Below, in pieces: positions 1-7,570 of a DNA stretch of 64,000 bases. The notes below the pieces were generated by a model. That model worked only from the letters and a program-made list of their open reading frames with translations. It did no database searches and was not told the origin of the DNA. Each line of letters opens with the position of its first letter. Positions within the stretch are counted from its first letter, which is position 1. Source of the DNA: Amycolatopsis nigrescens CSC17Ta-90 (lineage in GTDB: Bacteria; Actinomycetota; Actinomycetes; Mycobacteriales; Pseudonocardiaceae); contig NZ_ARVW01000001.1 in assembly GCF_000384315.1 (NCBI RefSeq), positions 3,348,157 through 3,412,156 of the forward strand, in the 5' to 3' direction. The translations under genes were made by a program, and so were the position numbers.

Positions 1-1065
1 CGGGAACAGGTAGAAAAGCCCGAGCAGCAACAGCACGTGCACCGTGGTGCGCCGCGCCGCCTTACCGTCCGGGTTGGTGTAGAAGCGCACCAGGACGTGC
101 GGAAGTCCCATCGTGCCAAGGAAAGTCGCCAGTATCAGCGAGTAGGTGCTGAGCAGGTCGGACAGTCCGCCGCTGCTCGGGCGCAACCAGCTCGAGTTCT
201 GCGCGACCCCGTCCGACACCACCGGCACCCCGCTGCCCGCGCTGAACCGCAGCACCGTGCCCTCGGCCACCGGGTAGTCGCCGCCGGCCGGCCAGATCAC
301 CTCGCGGTCCGCACTGGCGCCGGGATCCTGGACCCGCACCGAAGTCAGCGAAGTCACCTGCAGGGTCACGTCGGTGCGCACGTCCACATTGGTGTCCGCG
401 GCGAACACCGGCGGCGCCGGCGCACCGAGCGAGGTGACCTGCCCCGGACCGCCGGTGAGGAACACCGCGCACAGCACGAAGGTGGGCGCCGCGATCGCGA
501 ACAGCTTCAGCCAGTACTGGAACGCCTGCACCACGGTGATCGCGCGCATCCCGCCGGCGATCACGTTGAACGCGACCACCACGGTCACCAGGATCGCGCC
601 GAGCCAGCCCGGAGTCCCCAGGATGGTCTCCAGCGCCAGCCCGGCGCCCTGCAGCTGCGGCACCATGTACAGCACGCCGATGAACACCACGAACGCGGTG
701 GAGAACCGGCGCAGCGGCACCGAGCCCAGCCGCGCCTCGACGAAGTCCGGCAGGGTGTACGCGCCCGAACGGCGCAGCGGCGCGGCCACGAACAGCATCA
801 GTGCCAGATAGCCAGCTGTGAAGCCGATCGGGTACCAGAGCGCGTCCGCGCCCTCCTTCAGCACGATGCCGGCGACCCCGAGGAACGAGGCCGCGGACAG
901 GTACTCGCCGGAGATCGCGGCGGCGTTGCGGCGGGAGCGGACGGTGCGCCGGGCGACCAGGAAGTCGTGCGTGCTGTTGGCGAACCTGGACGAGCGGTGA
1001 CCGAGGTAGAAGGTCACCACCGCGACCAGCACGATGCTGGCCAACGCCCAGAAGTTCAGCTGCAC
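1..1065 (-). CDS. Sodium/solute symporter (SSS family), acetate/monocarboxylate permease type, C-terminus outside the window
   Basis: The first 355 codons of an SSS-family permease are present; the frame is open to the window edge. The translation begins VQLNFWALASIVLVAVV and carries the family hallmarks SGEYLSAASFLGVAG, YTLPDFVEARLG and, near the edge, LGTMGLPHVLVRFYTNPDG, which is typical of ActP-like cation/acetate symporters. Several hydrophobic segments are visible. I chose the GTG start at 1065 because AGGA lies about 10 nt upstream and the first membrane helix follows at once. A large extracytoplasmic stretch of about 80 residues sits before the TMGLPH motif. It is the last visible gene of a minus-strand group with a DUF485-like protein and a LytTR regulator, an arrangement typical of carboxylate uptake. 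Substrate is inferred, not shown. Confidence 0.85.
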   Translation of the reverse strand, partial: MQLNFWALASIVLVAVVTFYLGHRSSRFANSTHDFLVARRTVRSRRNAAAISGEYLSAASFLGVAGIVLKEGADALWYPIGFTAGYLALMLFVAAPLRRSGAYTLPDFVEARLGSVPLRRFSTAFVVFIGVLYMVPQLQGAGLALETILGTPGWLGAILVTVVVAFNVIAGGMRAITVVQAFQYWLKLFAIAAPTFVLCAVFLTGGPGQVTSLGAPAPPVFAADTNVDVRTDVTLQVTSLTSVRVQDPGASADREVIWPAGGDYPVAEGTVLRFSAGSGVPVVSDGVAQNSSWLRPSSGGLSDLLSTYSLILATFLGTMGLPHVLVRFYTNPDGKAARRTTVHVLLLLGLFYLFP

Positions 1066-1160
1066 GCGGATGATCCTCGCACCTCGGGGTCAGCGACGCG
1101 TAGCTGTCCTCGCCGAAGGCACGGCGACGAGCTGCTCTCGTGGTTCCCGGTGTACACGGC

Positions 1161-1661
1161 TCAGTTTTCGATCATGTCCACGAAATCGCGCTCATGCCGC
1201 TCGGCCAGCCGGTTGTACCAGAGGCCGATGCCGAACAGCACCGGGAACGGCAGCACCCCCAGCAGCACCCACGGCAGCGGCACGCCGACCACGGTCAGCC
1301 CGGCGAAAGTGGGTGAGAAGTAGAACGCGGCGGGCAGCCCGCCGAGCGCGGCCACGGTCAGCAGCGACAGCCACAGCCCGGTGCGCAGCTGCGCCTTGAC
1401 CAGATCCTTGATCAGCAGCTCGCCCCAGCTGGTCTGCTCCTCCAGCTCCACCCTGGCGCGCAGGCTGCTGGTCGGCTGGCGCGGATCGGCCAGCACCACC
1501 CGCTGCCTTCGCGGCGGCTTCGGCGGCGGCTCCGGTTCCGGGGTCGGCTGCGGAAGCCAGGACTGCGGGTCGGGCGCCTTCGGCTGGGGACGGCCCAGCG
1601 TCGGGTCTGGTTCGCGGACTCCGTTCGGGCGCTGGTCGTGGTAGCTGTCGTCCTCCCCCAT
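1161..1661 (-). CDS. DUF485-like two-helix membrane protein, probable symporter partner
   Basis: A 166-residue protein. The first 90 residues are rich in Pro and charged residues and look disordered and cytoplasmic. Two hydrophobic segments follow (about 95-115 and 120-150), and the end reads GLWYNRLAERHERDFVDMIEN, which resembles the C-terminus of DUF485/YjcH proteins encoded beside ActP-type symporters. It lies 95 bp upstream of the SSS permease and 4 bp downstream of the LytTR regulator, so it is probably in the same operon. The long proline-rich N-terminus is an addition to the roughly 100-residue family core. The DUF485 assignment rests on size, topology and context. Confidence 0.7.
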   Translation of the reverse strand: MGEDDSYHDQRPNGVREPDPTLGRPQPKAPDPQSWLPQPTPEPEPPPKPPRRQRVVLADPRQPTSSLRARVELEEQTSWGELLIKDLVKAQLRTGLWLSLLTVAALGGLPAAFYFSPTFAGLTVVGVPLPWVLLGVLPFPVLFGIGLWYNRLAERHERDFVDMIEN

Positions 1662-1665
1662 AAGG

Positions 1666-2496
1666 TCAGCCGTTCCGCGACGAGCCGACCAGCCGGTCCT
1701 TCAGCTCACGGGTGTGCCGCCTGCTGACCGGCAGCACCTTCTCCTCGTTGCCGATCACGACCTGGTACCCGCCCTGGCCCATCCGCAGCTCGGTGATCAG
1801 CGGCAGCGCGACCAGGAACGAGCGGTGGATCCGCACGAAACCGGCCTTCTCCCAGCGTTCCTCCAGCTGGGCCAGCGGGATCCGGACCAGGTGGCTGCCG
1901 TCGGTGGTGAACAGCCTGGCGTAGTCGCCCTGCGCCTCCACCCAGCGCACCGAGGACCGCGGGATCAGCTTGGTGGTGCCGGCCAGCTCGACCGGGATCA
2001 CCTCGTCGTCGGTCTTCACCTGCTCGGCGCCCTGGACCTGCTCCGGCGCCGGGGTGGCCTGCATCTTCTCCAGCACCCGGTTGATCGCCTTGTCCAGGCG
2101 GTCCTGCCGGCACGGCTTGAGCACGTAGTCCACCGCGCCGAGGTCGAACGCATTCACCGCCTCCTCCGCGTGGCCGGTCACGAAGACCAGCACCGGCGCG
2201 GGGTTGAGCGAGGCGAACACCCTGGACATCTCCATCCCGGACAGGCCGGGCATGTCCAGGTCGGCGAACACCGCGTCCACCGGGGGCAGACCGCGGTCCT
2301 TGCGGCGGCGCAGCTCCTCGTCCTCCGAGCTGAGCAGGCGCAGCGCCTCGGACGCGTCCACCGCGTCGAAGACCCGGCCGATGTGCGGGTTGGACTCGAG
2401 GCAGTGCTTCAGCAGGTTAAGACCGGGCAGCTCGTCGTCCACCGCAAGGACGAGGAGCCGGCGGGTGTCATCTTGAGCACTCACAGTGATTCGCAT
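1666..2496 (-). CDS. LytTR-family two-component response regulator
   Basis: About 276 residues. A receiver domain (about 14-140) has the acidic pair in AVDDE, the phospho-acceptor Asp79 in FADLDMPG and the conserved Lys in DYVLKP. After a linker, a C-terminal LytTR DNA-binding domain (about 175-270) contains VRWVEAQGDYARLFT and FVRIHRSFLV, the usual signature. I chose ATG 2496; GTG 2484 is an alternative. It lies 49 bp downstream of the S49 peptidase and just upstream of the DUF485/symporter pair. LytS/LytTR pairs such as BtsSR regulate carboxylate transporters, so control of the neighbouring symporter is a reasonable inference. The likely sensor kinase is at 3452-4741. Confidence 0.9.
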   Translation of the reverse strand: MRITVSAQDDTRRLLVLAVDDELPGLNLLKHCLESNPHIGRVFDAVDASEALRLLSSEDEELRRRKDRGLPPVDAVFADLDMPGLSGMEMSRVFASLNPAPVLVFVTGHAEEAVNAFDLGAVDYVLKPCRQDRLDKAINRVLEKMQATPAPEQVQGAEQVKTDDEVIPVELAGTTKLIPRSSVRWVEAQGDYARLFTTDGSHLVRIPLAQLEERWEKAGFVRIHRSFLVALPLITELRMGQGGYQVVIGNEEKVLPVSRRHTRELKDRLVGSSRNG

Positions 2497-2545
2497 CCTG
2501 CCTATTGCACGCCGCAATGTCCATACCAGAAACGCGAAATGCCGG

Positions 2546-3391
2546 TTACAACCCGTACCGCGACCAGGCCACCTTCTGCTGCACCGCGTCCAGCACCGCG
2601 CTCGCCGCCGCCGGCGCGCCGAGGCCGAGCCTGGCCAGCAGTGGCTTCTTCGGCTCGGCCACCGAGATCTGCGCGCTGGGGAACCGCTCGCCCAGTACTT
2701 CGCGCAGGTTACCGATACCGTCGATCAGGCCCAGCTCCACGGCCTTGTTGCCGAGCCAGACGTCACCGGTGAACAGATCTTCAGTTTCGACCAGCCGGTC
2801 CCCGCGCCGCTCCTTCACCCAGCTGACGAACAACTCGTGCAGCTGGGTGTGCATGTTCTTCAGCCACTCCACGTCCTCCGGCTTCTCCGGGCTGAACGGG
2901 TCGAGCCGCGACTTGTTCGCGCCGGCGGTGTGCAGCCGCCGTTCGATGCCGAAGCGTTCGAGCAGGTCGGGGAAGCCGAAACCGCCGCTGATCACGCCGA
3001 TCGAGCCGACCATGGACGTCCGGTGCGCGTAGATCTCGTCCGCCGCGCAGGCCAGCCAGTAACCACCAGAAGCGGCCACGTCCTCGGCGAAGGCGAGCAC
3101 CGGCACGTTCTTCTTGTCCGCCAGCTGCCGGATCCGCTCGGCGACCAGGCCGGACTGGGTCGGCGCGCCACCCGGCGAGTTGATCACCAGCGCCACCGCC
3201 TGGAGCCGGTCGTGGCCGAAGGCCCTGGTCAGCGCAGACTCCACGGCGGTGAGGTTGATCGTGCCCCGGCTCAGCGGCGAGGGCGTCGGGGTGATCACCC
3301 CGTGCAGCCGGACCACGGCCACCACGTCGGTCTTGTCGCCGCGGTCGCCGATGCCCGGGATCCGCGAGGTCAGTTTGTCCGTGACGCTCAT
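2546..3391 (-). CDS. S49-family serine peptidase (SppA-like)
   Basis: A 281-residue ClpP-fold S49 peptidase of the short class. ALVINSPGGAPTQS (about 67-80) is the substrate-strand motif, Ser108 in EDVAASGGYWLA is the expected nucleophile, and Lys160 in TAGANKSRLDPF is the expected general base of the Ser-Lys dyad. No N-terminal membrane anchor is visible, unlike classical SppA, so it may be cytoplasmic or peripheral. It lies between the histidine kinase (ends 3452) and the response regulator (starts 2496) on the same strand. A hairpin at 3408-3438 separates it from the kinase gene. The family cleaves residual signal peptides or degrades small membrane proteins; a role in the two-component system is only suggested by position. 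Confidence 0.88.
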   Translation of the reverse strand: MSVTDKLTSRIPGIGDRGDKTDVVAVVRLHGVITPTPSPLSRGTINLTAVESALTRAFGHDRLQAVALVINSPGGAPTQSGLVAERIRQLADKKNVPVLAFAEDVAASGGYWLACAADEIYAHRTSMVGSIGVISGGFGFPDLLERFGIERRLHTAGANKSRLDPFSPEKPEDVEWLKNMHTQLHELFVSWVKERRGDRLVETEDLFTGDVWLGNKAVELGLIDGIGNLREVLGERFPSAQISVAEPKKPLLARLGLGAPAAASAVLDAVQQKVAWSRYGL

Positions 3392-3407
3392 TCCCCAACC
3401 CTACTTG

Positions 3408-3438
3408 CCGCGCTGAGGACGTTCCCGCTTCAGCGCGG
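3408..3438. terminator. Hairpin between the kinase and peptidase genes
   Basis: CCGCGCTGA at 3408-3416 pairs with TCAGCGCGG at 3430-3438 around a 13-nt loop. It lies in the 60-bp gap just upstream of the S49 gene and downstream in the other direction of nothing else, so it could attenuate or separate transcription. There is no T-tract. Confidence 0.35.
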
Positions 3439-3451
3439 GGGCACGTCAGGG

Positions 3452-4741
3452 TTACTGCGGACGGCTCAGGGTGCGCGGCGCGGGGGCGTTTTCGGTGACG
3501 GCACGGGGTCGCGGGTCCTGCTCCGGCACGTCGGCGGCGGAGTAGTCGGGCAGGTTGGTGCGCACCCCGCGGGCGAACTTGGGGACCCGCAAGGTCACCT
3601 TCATGCCGGCGCCCGGCGCGGTCTCCACCATCAGCGCGTACTCGTTGCCGAACAGCTGCTGCATCCGCTGGTTGATGTTGCCCAGCCCGACGTGCGCGCC
3701 GCTGCGGTGCGAGCTGCGCAGCTCGCCGAGCCTGGCCGGGTCCATCCCGATGCCGTCGTCCTCCACGCTGATCAGCGCCTCGGCGCCGTAGTCCTGCGCG
3801 GTGACGGTGACCATCCCGCCGGAGGGCTTGTTCGCCAGTCCGTGCTTGACCGCGTTCTCCACCAGCGGCTGGATGATCAGGAACGGCACCACCACGGAAA
3901 GCACCTCGGGCGCGATCTTCAGCCGCACCTCCAGCCGCCCGCCGAACCGCGCGCTCTCGATGGTCAGATACCGGTCGATGTTGCGCAGCTCCTCGGCCAG
4001 CGACGTGAACATGCCCGAGGTGCGGAACGAGTAGCGGGTGAAGTCGGCGAACTCCTGCAGCAGCTCGCGCGCCTCCTCCGGGTCGGTGCGGATCAGCGAG
4101 GAGATGGTGTTCAGCGCGTTGTACACGAAGTGCGGCGAGATCTGCGCCCGCAGCGCCTTGATCTCCGCCTGCTGCAGCTGGTGCTTCGAATCGTCCAGCC
4201 TGGCCAGCTCGAACTGGGTGCAGACGAACCTGGCCACCGCGTCCGCCATCTGGATCAGCCGCTTGCCGCGGGTGCGGCCGACCACGATCAGCGCGGCCTC
4301 GGTCTCGCCCTCCACGATCAGCGGCACGATCACCGCGGTGCGCATCTTGCAGGTGCCGCGGTGATTGCACGGCATCTTGTCGTGCGCGATCACTTCACGG
4401 CGGTCCCGGCGGATGGACGCGCTGATCGCGTCCTCCAGGTCCACGTAGTGGTCGTTCGCCTCGCCGTCCCAGGACAGCAGCGAGCCTTCACCGTCGGTGA
4501 TGCCCACCGCCACGCACTTGAGCAGCTCCAGCAGCCGGCTGGTGATCCGGTCCGCGGCCGCCTGGTCGAGTCCCTCGCGCAGGTCCGGCGTTGCCTTCGA
4601 CATCAGGTGGATGGCGTCGAGTACCGCGTCGTCCACGAAGTTGCCAGGACGCCTGGCCCGGAAGATGGCGATGACCAACCCGATCGCGGCCAGCGTGGCC
4701 ACACCCCATGGGATGATTTGTTCGATCGGCAGCGTGGACAC
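3452..4741 (-). CDS. LytS-type sensor histidine kinase
   Basis: About 429 residues from the GTG at 4741. One N-terminal membrane helix (about 8-28) is followed by a GAF-like region with several cysteines (CNHRGTCKM, about 125-133). The His_kinase dimerisation box is LRAQISPHFVYNALNTISS with phospho-acceptor His204. The HATPase domain has NAVKHGLANK (N box), VEDDGIGM and HVGLGNINQRM. The frame extends further upstream, and an ATG at 4858 would give 468 residues; I prefer 4741 because the membrane helix then starts the protein and the divergent gene at 4922 keeps a promoter. The partner is very probably the LytTR regulator at 1666-2496. Signal unknown; the Cys cluster could sense redox or metal. 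Confidence 0.87.
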   Translation of the reverse strand: MSTLPIEQIIPWGVATLAAIGLVIAIFRARRPGNFVDDAVLDAIHLMSKATPDLREGLDQAAADRITSRLLELLKCVAVGITDGEGSLLSWDGEANDHYVDLEDAISASIRRDRREVIAHDKMPCNHRGTCKMRTAVIVPLIVEGETEAALIVVGRTRGKRLIQMADAVARFVCTQFELARLDDSKHQLQQAEIKALRAQISPHFVYNALNTISSLIRTDPEEARELLQEFADFTRYSFRTSGMFTSLAEELRNIDRYLTIESARFGGRLEVRLKIAPEVLSVVVPFLIIQPLVENAVKHGLANKPSGGMVTVTAQDYGAEALISVEDDGIGMDPARLGELRSSHRSGAHVGLGNINQRMQQLFGNEYALMVETAPGAGMKVTLRVPKFARGVRTNLPDYSAADVPEQDPRPRAVTENAPAPRTLSRPQ

Positions 4742-4921
4742 GGCGTTAATGCTCTGCGCTAGACCACCAGCGTGCAAGCTTTGCCGCCCACTTTCTGTGT
4801 AGCTGTGCCGGACGAACGGTGAGGGCAACCCTACTAAAGGCCCGGTGGCGCTCTCCATGGTCGGCGGAACCGCTGGCCGGGATGCTTCTGGACAAGATCC
4901 GGAACGGGAAGGCGGACGATC

Positions 4922-6064
4922 ATGGCGGTGCGGCGGAAAGTGGTGGCGGGAGTGGCCGTGGCGGGGCTGGTGGCCGGAGCGACTGCGTCCACAGCACCTG
5001 CGGTAGCCGCCGAGCGGCCCGGCGACCCGGTGCCCGCCGCGATCGAGGCGCTTGTCCGGGGCGGGTTTCCCGGCGCGGTGGCCTATTCGCGCGACGGCGA
5101 GCGGGTGCGCCATGCCGCCGCCGGGGTCGCGAACCTGGCCACCGGCGAACCGGCGCGGACCGGCCACCGGTTCCGGATCGCCAGCAACACCAAGGCGTTC
5201 GTCGCCACGGTGCTGCTGCAGCTGGTCGGCGAAGGAGAGCTTTCACTGGACGACAGCGTGGAAAAGTGGCTGCCCGGCGTGGTTCGCGGGCCCGGCTACC
5301 ACGCATCGGAGATCACCGTGCGGCAGCTGCTCGGGCACACCAGCGGAATCCACGACCCGCTCGACCCGGACTTCTTCGACCCCTACCTGGAAGACGGCGA
5401 CCGGGGGTACGTCTACCCCCCGGACGAGGTGATCCGGAAGTCTCTTGTGGACCCGCCGAGCCAGCAGAAACCGACCTACTCCAACACGAACTACCTTTTG
5501 GTCGGCAAGATCATCGAGCGGGTGACCGGGCACAGCGTGTCCAGGGAGCTGCGCGAGCGGATCCTGTGGCCGCTCGGCCTGCACGACACCTCGTTCCCCA
5601 TCGTGGACCCGTTCCTGCACGGGCCGCACCTGCACGGCTACAACCGGGACGGCACCGTGGACCTGACCGTGTTCAGCCCGTCCTACGACTGGACCGCGGG
5701 TGCCCTGGTGTCCACAGTGGACGATCTGGCGAAGTTCCACCGCGCGCTGTTCGACGGGCGGCTGCTGGCACCGGAGCAGCAGCGGGCGCTGCGCACCGTA
5801 ACGGCCGGGGACGGCAATGTCGCCTACGGCCTCGGCGTCGAGCGCTGGGAACTGCCCTGCCAGAACGGTCAGTCGCGGACGGTCTGGGGCAACTCCGGCG
5901 CCGGCCCCGGCTACTACAGCCTGTCCTTCACCAGCGAGGACGGCGCCCGGCAGGTGGTGATCGCGCTGAACAGCTACGACCTTGCCGTCGAGATCGCGAA
6001 CCGCCCCGGCGAGCTGCCGTGGCCCACCCCGCCCGCCCCGGCCCTGCTCGACACCTTCTGCTGA
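4922..6064 (+). CDS. Secreted serine hydrolase, class C beta-lactamase / D-Ala-D-Ala carboxypeptidase family
   Basis: 380 residues with an N-terminal signal peptide (RRK, then an Ala/Val-rich core, cleavage likely near AVAA at about 30). The SxxK motif is in FRIASNTKAFV, the YxN motif in PTYSNTNYLL, and the third box is probably WGNSGAGPGYY. This is the Pfam Beta-lactamase/DD-peptidase fold used by esterases and carboxypeptidases as well as AmpC; resistance function cannot be read from sequence. The ATG at 4922 puts the signal peptide at the N-terminus. It is transcribed away from the LytS-type kinase and ends in a strong hairpin at 6079-6127. Confidence 0.9.
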   Translation: MAVRRKVVAGVAVAGLVAGATASTAPAVAAERPGDPVPAAIEALVRGGFPGAVAYSRDGERVRHAAAGVANLATGEPARTGHRFRIASNTKAFVATVLLQLVGEGELSLDDSVEKWLPGVVRGPGYHASEITVRQLLGHTSGIHDPLDPDFFDPYLEDGDRGYVYPPDEVIRKSLVDPPSQQKPTYSNTNYLLVGKIIERVTGHSVSRELRERILWPLGLHDTSFPIVDPFLHGPHLHGYNRDGTVDLTVFSPSYDWTAGALVSTVDDLAKFHRALFDGRLLAPEQQRALRTVTAGDGNVAYGLGVERWELPCQNGQSRTVWGNSGAGPGYYSLSFTSEDGARQVVIALNSYDLAVEIANRPGELPWPTPPAPALLDTFC

Positions 6065-6078
6065 GCCCGGGGTTACGA

Positions 6079-6127
6079 GCCCAACGTGACGTTTGGCCAA
6101 TAGAACGAGCCAAACGTCACATTGGGC
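6079..6127. terminator. 19-bp inverted repeat between convergent genes
   Basis: The left arm 6079-6097 (GCCCAACGTGACGTTTGGC) pairs with 6109-6127 with one mismatch across an 11-nt loop. It sits between the stops of the serine hydrolase and the DNA glycosylase, so it can serve both as a bidirectional terminator. Confidence 0.75.
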
Positions 6128-6138
6128 CAGTACGAGGG

Positions 6139-6999
6139 CTACTTGAGCAGGCGGGACAGGCGGCGGTCGGCGAGTGCCTTGCCGCCGGTCTGGCAGGTCG
6201 GGCAGTACTGGAAAGCCTTGTCCGCGAAGGAAATCTCGCGGACGGTGTCCCCGCAGACCGGGCACGGCAGCCCGGCCCGGTTGTGCACCCGCAGACCGGA
6301 GCGCTTCTCGCTCTTCAGCCTGGCCGCGGCCTGCCCGACCGAACGCTCCACCGCGCCGCGCAGGATCAGCTCGATCGCGTCGGCGAGCCGGTCCAGCGCG
6401 TCCGGGGCCAGCTTGCCCACCGTGGCGTACGGGGACAGCTTCGCCGCGTGCATGATCTCGTCGGAGTAGGCATTGCCGATCCCGGCGATCAGCGACTGGT
6501 CGGTCAGCGCGGTCTTCAGCCGCTCGGTACGTCCGGCCAGCAGCTCGCCGAGCTCCGCCCGGCCGAGGGCGAGCGCGTCCGGGCCTAGCCTGGCGATGCT
6601 GGGCACCTCCGCCGGATCCCGCACGATCCACACCGCGAGCCCCTTCTTGGTGCCCGCCTCGGTCAGGTCGAACCCGGGGCCGGTGGCCGAGTCCAGGTGC
6701 ACCCGCAGCGCGAGCGGCCCCTTGCCCGGTTTCGGCGGGGTCGCCGACATCGCGTCCGCCCAACGCAGCCAGCCGGCCCGCGCCAGGTGCACCACCAGAT
6801 GCAGGTCGCCGCAGACCAGGTCGAGGTGCTTGCCGTACCGGGCCGCGCCGGTCACCTCCCGGCCGTGCAGCTCGGTCCAGGCCGGGGTGACGGTCTTGAG
6901 CACCGACAGCGAGGCCACGTCGATCCGGCTCACCGTGCGACCGGCCGCGTGTTCGCGCAGGTGCTGAGCCAGCGCTTCTACCTCGGGTAACTCGGGCAC
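6139..6999 (-). CDS. Fpg/Nei-family DNA glycosylase
   Basis: 286 residues. The N-terminus MPELPEVEALAQ supplies the catalytic Pro and Glu after Met removal. The beta-rich domain contains AARYGKHLDL with the conserved Lys, and the helix-two-turn-helix region has LIAGIGNAYSDEI. The C-terminal zinc finger is CPVC...CPTC in GLPCPVCGDT and YCPTCQTGGK. The family excises oxidised bases with AP-lyase activity. The divergent N-terminal sequence (SRIDVASLSVLKT) suggests the second actinobacterial paralogue (Nei/MutM2 type), not canonical MutM. It converges with the serine hydrolase. Confidence 0.92.
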   Translation of the reverse strand: MPELPEVEALAQHLREHAAGRTVSRIDVASLSVLKTVTPAWTELHGREVTGAARYGKHLDLVCGDLHLVVHLARAGWLRWADAMSATPPKPGKGPLALRVHLDSATGPGFDLTEAGTKKGLAVWIVRDPAEVPSIARLGPDALALGRAELGELLAGRTERLKTALTDQSLIAGIGNAYSDEIMHAAKLSPYATVGKLAPDALDRLADAIELILRGAVERSVGQAAARLKSEKRSGLRVHNRAGLPCPVCGDTVREISFADKAFQYCPTCQTGGKALADRRLSRLLK

Positions 7000-7026
7000 G
7001 CCGCCAGTCTGCTACCCGCGGGCGAG

Positions 7027-7467
7027 CTATTCAACCGGGTGCAGCGGGCCTTCGAAGTCCGGCAGCGCATGCCGCTGGATCGTCTTGGCCACCTTGTTCA
7101 TCTCGCCGCGCACCGCGAACAGCCCGCGCACCGTGCCGACCCAGCGCTCGCTGGGCCGGTCGCCGGCCGGGTCGCCGTCGGTCTCCGCAACCACCGTCCA
7201 CGGCCGCCGCAGGATCCAGCGCAGCGGGAAGAACAACGCGAGCAGCAACAGGGACAACGGCACCCAGGTGGGCACCACCAGGCCATCGGGCATCCAGATC
7301 AGCAGCACCACGGCCAGCACCACGGCCACGCAGAGCATCGCGATCCCCGGCGCGTAGCTGCCGGCCACGTCGTGCTCGAAGTCGTCCGCGGTGGCCGGTG
7401 GGCGCCACTCCATCTGGGCGCGGACCACCCACTCCCGGCCGTCATCGCCCTGCACCAGCCGGTTCAT
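7027..7467 (-). CDS. Conserved hypothetical two-helix membrane protein
   Basis: 146 residues. Two adjacent membrane helices (about 40-60 and 66-86) are separated by a short turn (MPDGLVVPTWVP). The N-terminus (REWVVRAQMEWRPP) and C-terminal half (ERWVGTVRGLFAVRGEMNKVAKTIQRHALPDFEGPLHPVE) look cytoplasmic. It lies 27 bp upstream of the DNA glycosylase on the same strand and may be co-transcribed. I do not recognise a named family with certainty. Confidence 0.75.
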   Translation of the reverse strand: MNRLVQGDDGREWVVRAQMEWRPPATADDFEHDVAGSYAPGIAMLCVAVVLAVVLLIWMPDGLVVPTWVPLSLLLLALFFPLRWILRRPWTVVAETDGDPAGDRPSERWVGTVRGLFAVRGEMNKVAKTIQRHALPDFEGPLHPVE

Positions 7468-7570
7468 CCCTGCCTCCTGTGCGACGCTCGCGGACCGTGA
7501 GCAGGGTCAACCGTATCGTGATCAAGTACCGGCACGCGAGACCCGGCGGCCCTACGGCGGGCAGGATCCG

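Noticed and set aside
2486..4762. Open frame of 758 codons on the plus strand
   Set aside because: Antisense to the S49 peptidase and the histidine kinase, with biased composition and no motif.
4922..6064. Acquired beta-lactamase resistance gene
   Set aside because: The fold is shared by DD-peptidases and esterases; the motifs do not show lactamase activity and the gene matches its surroundings in composition.
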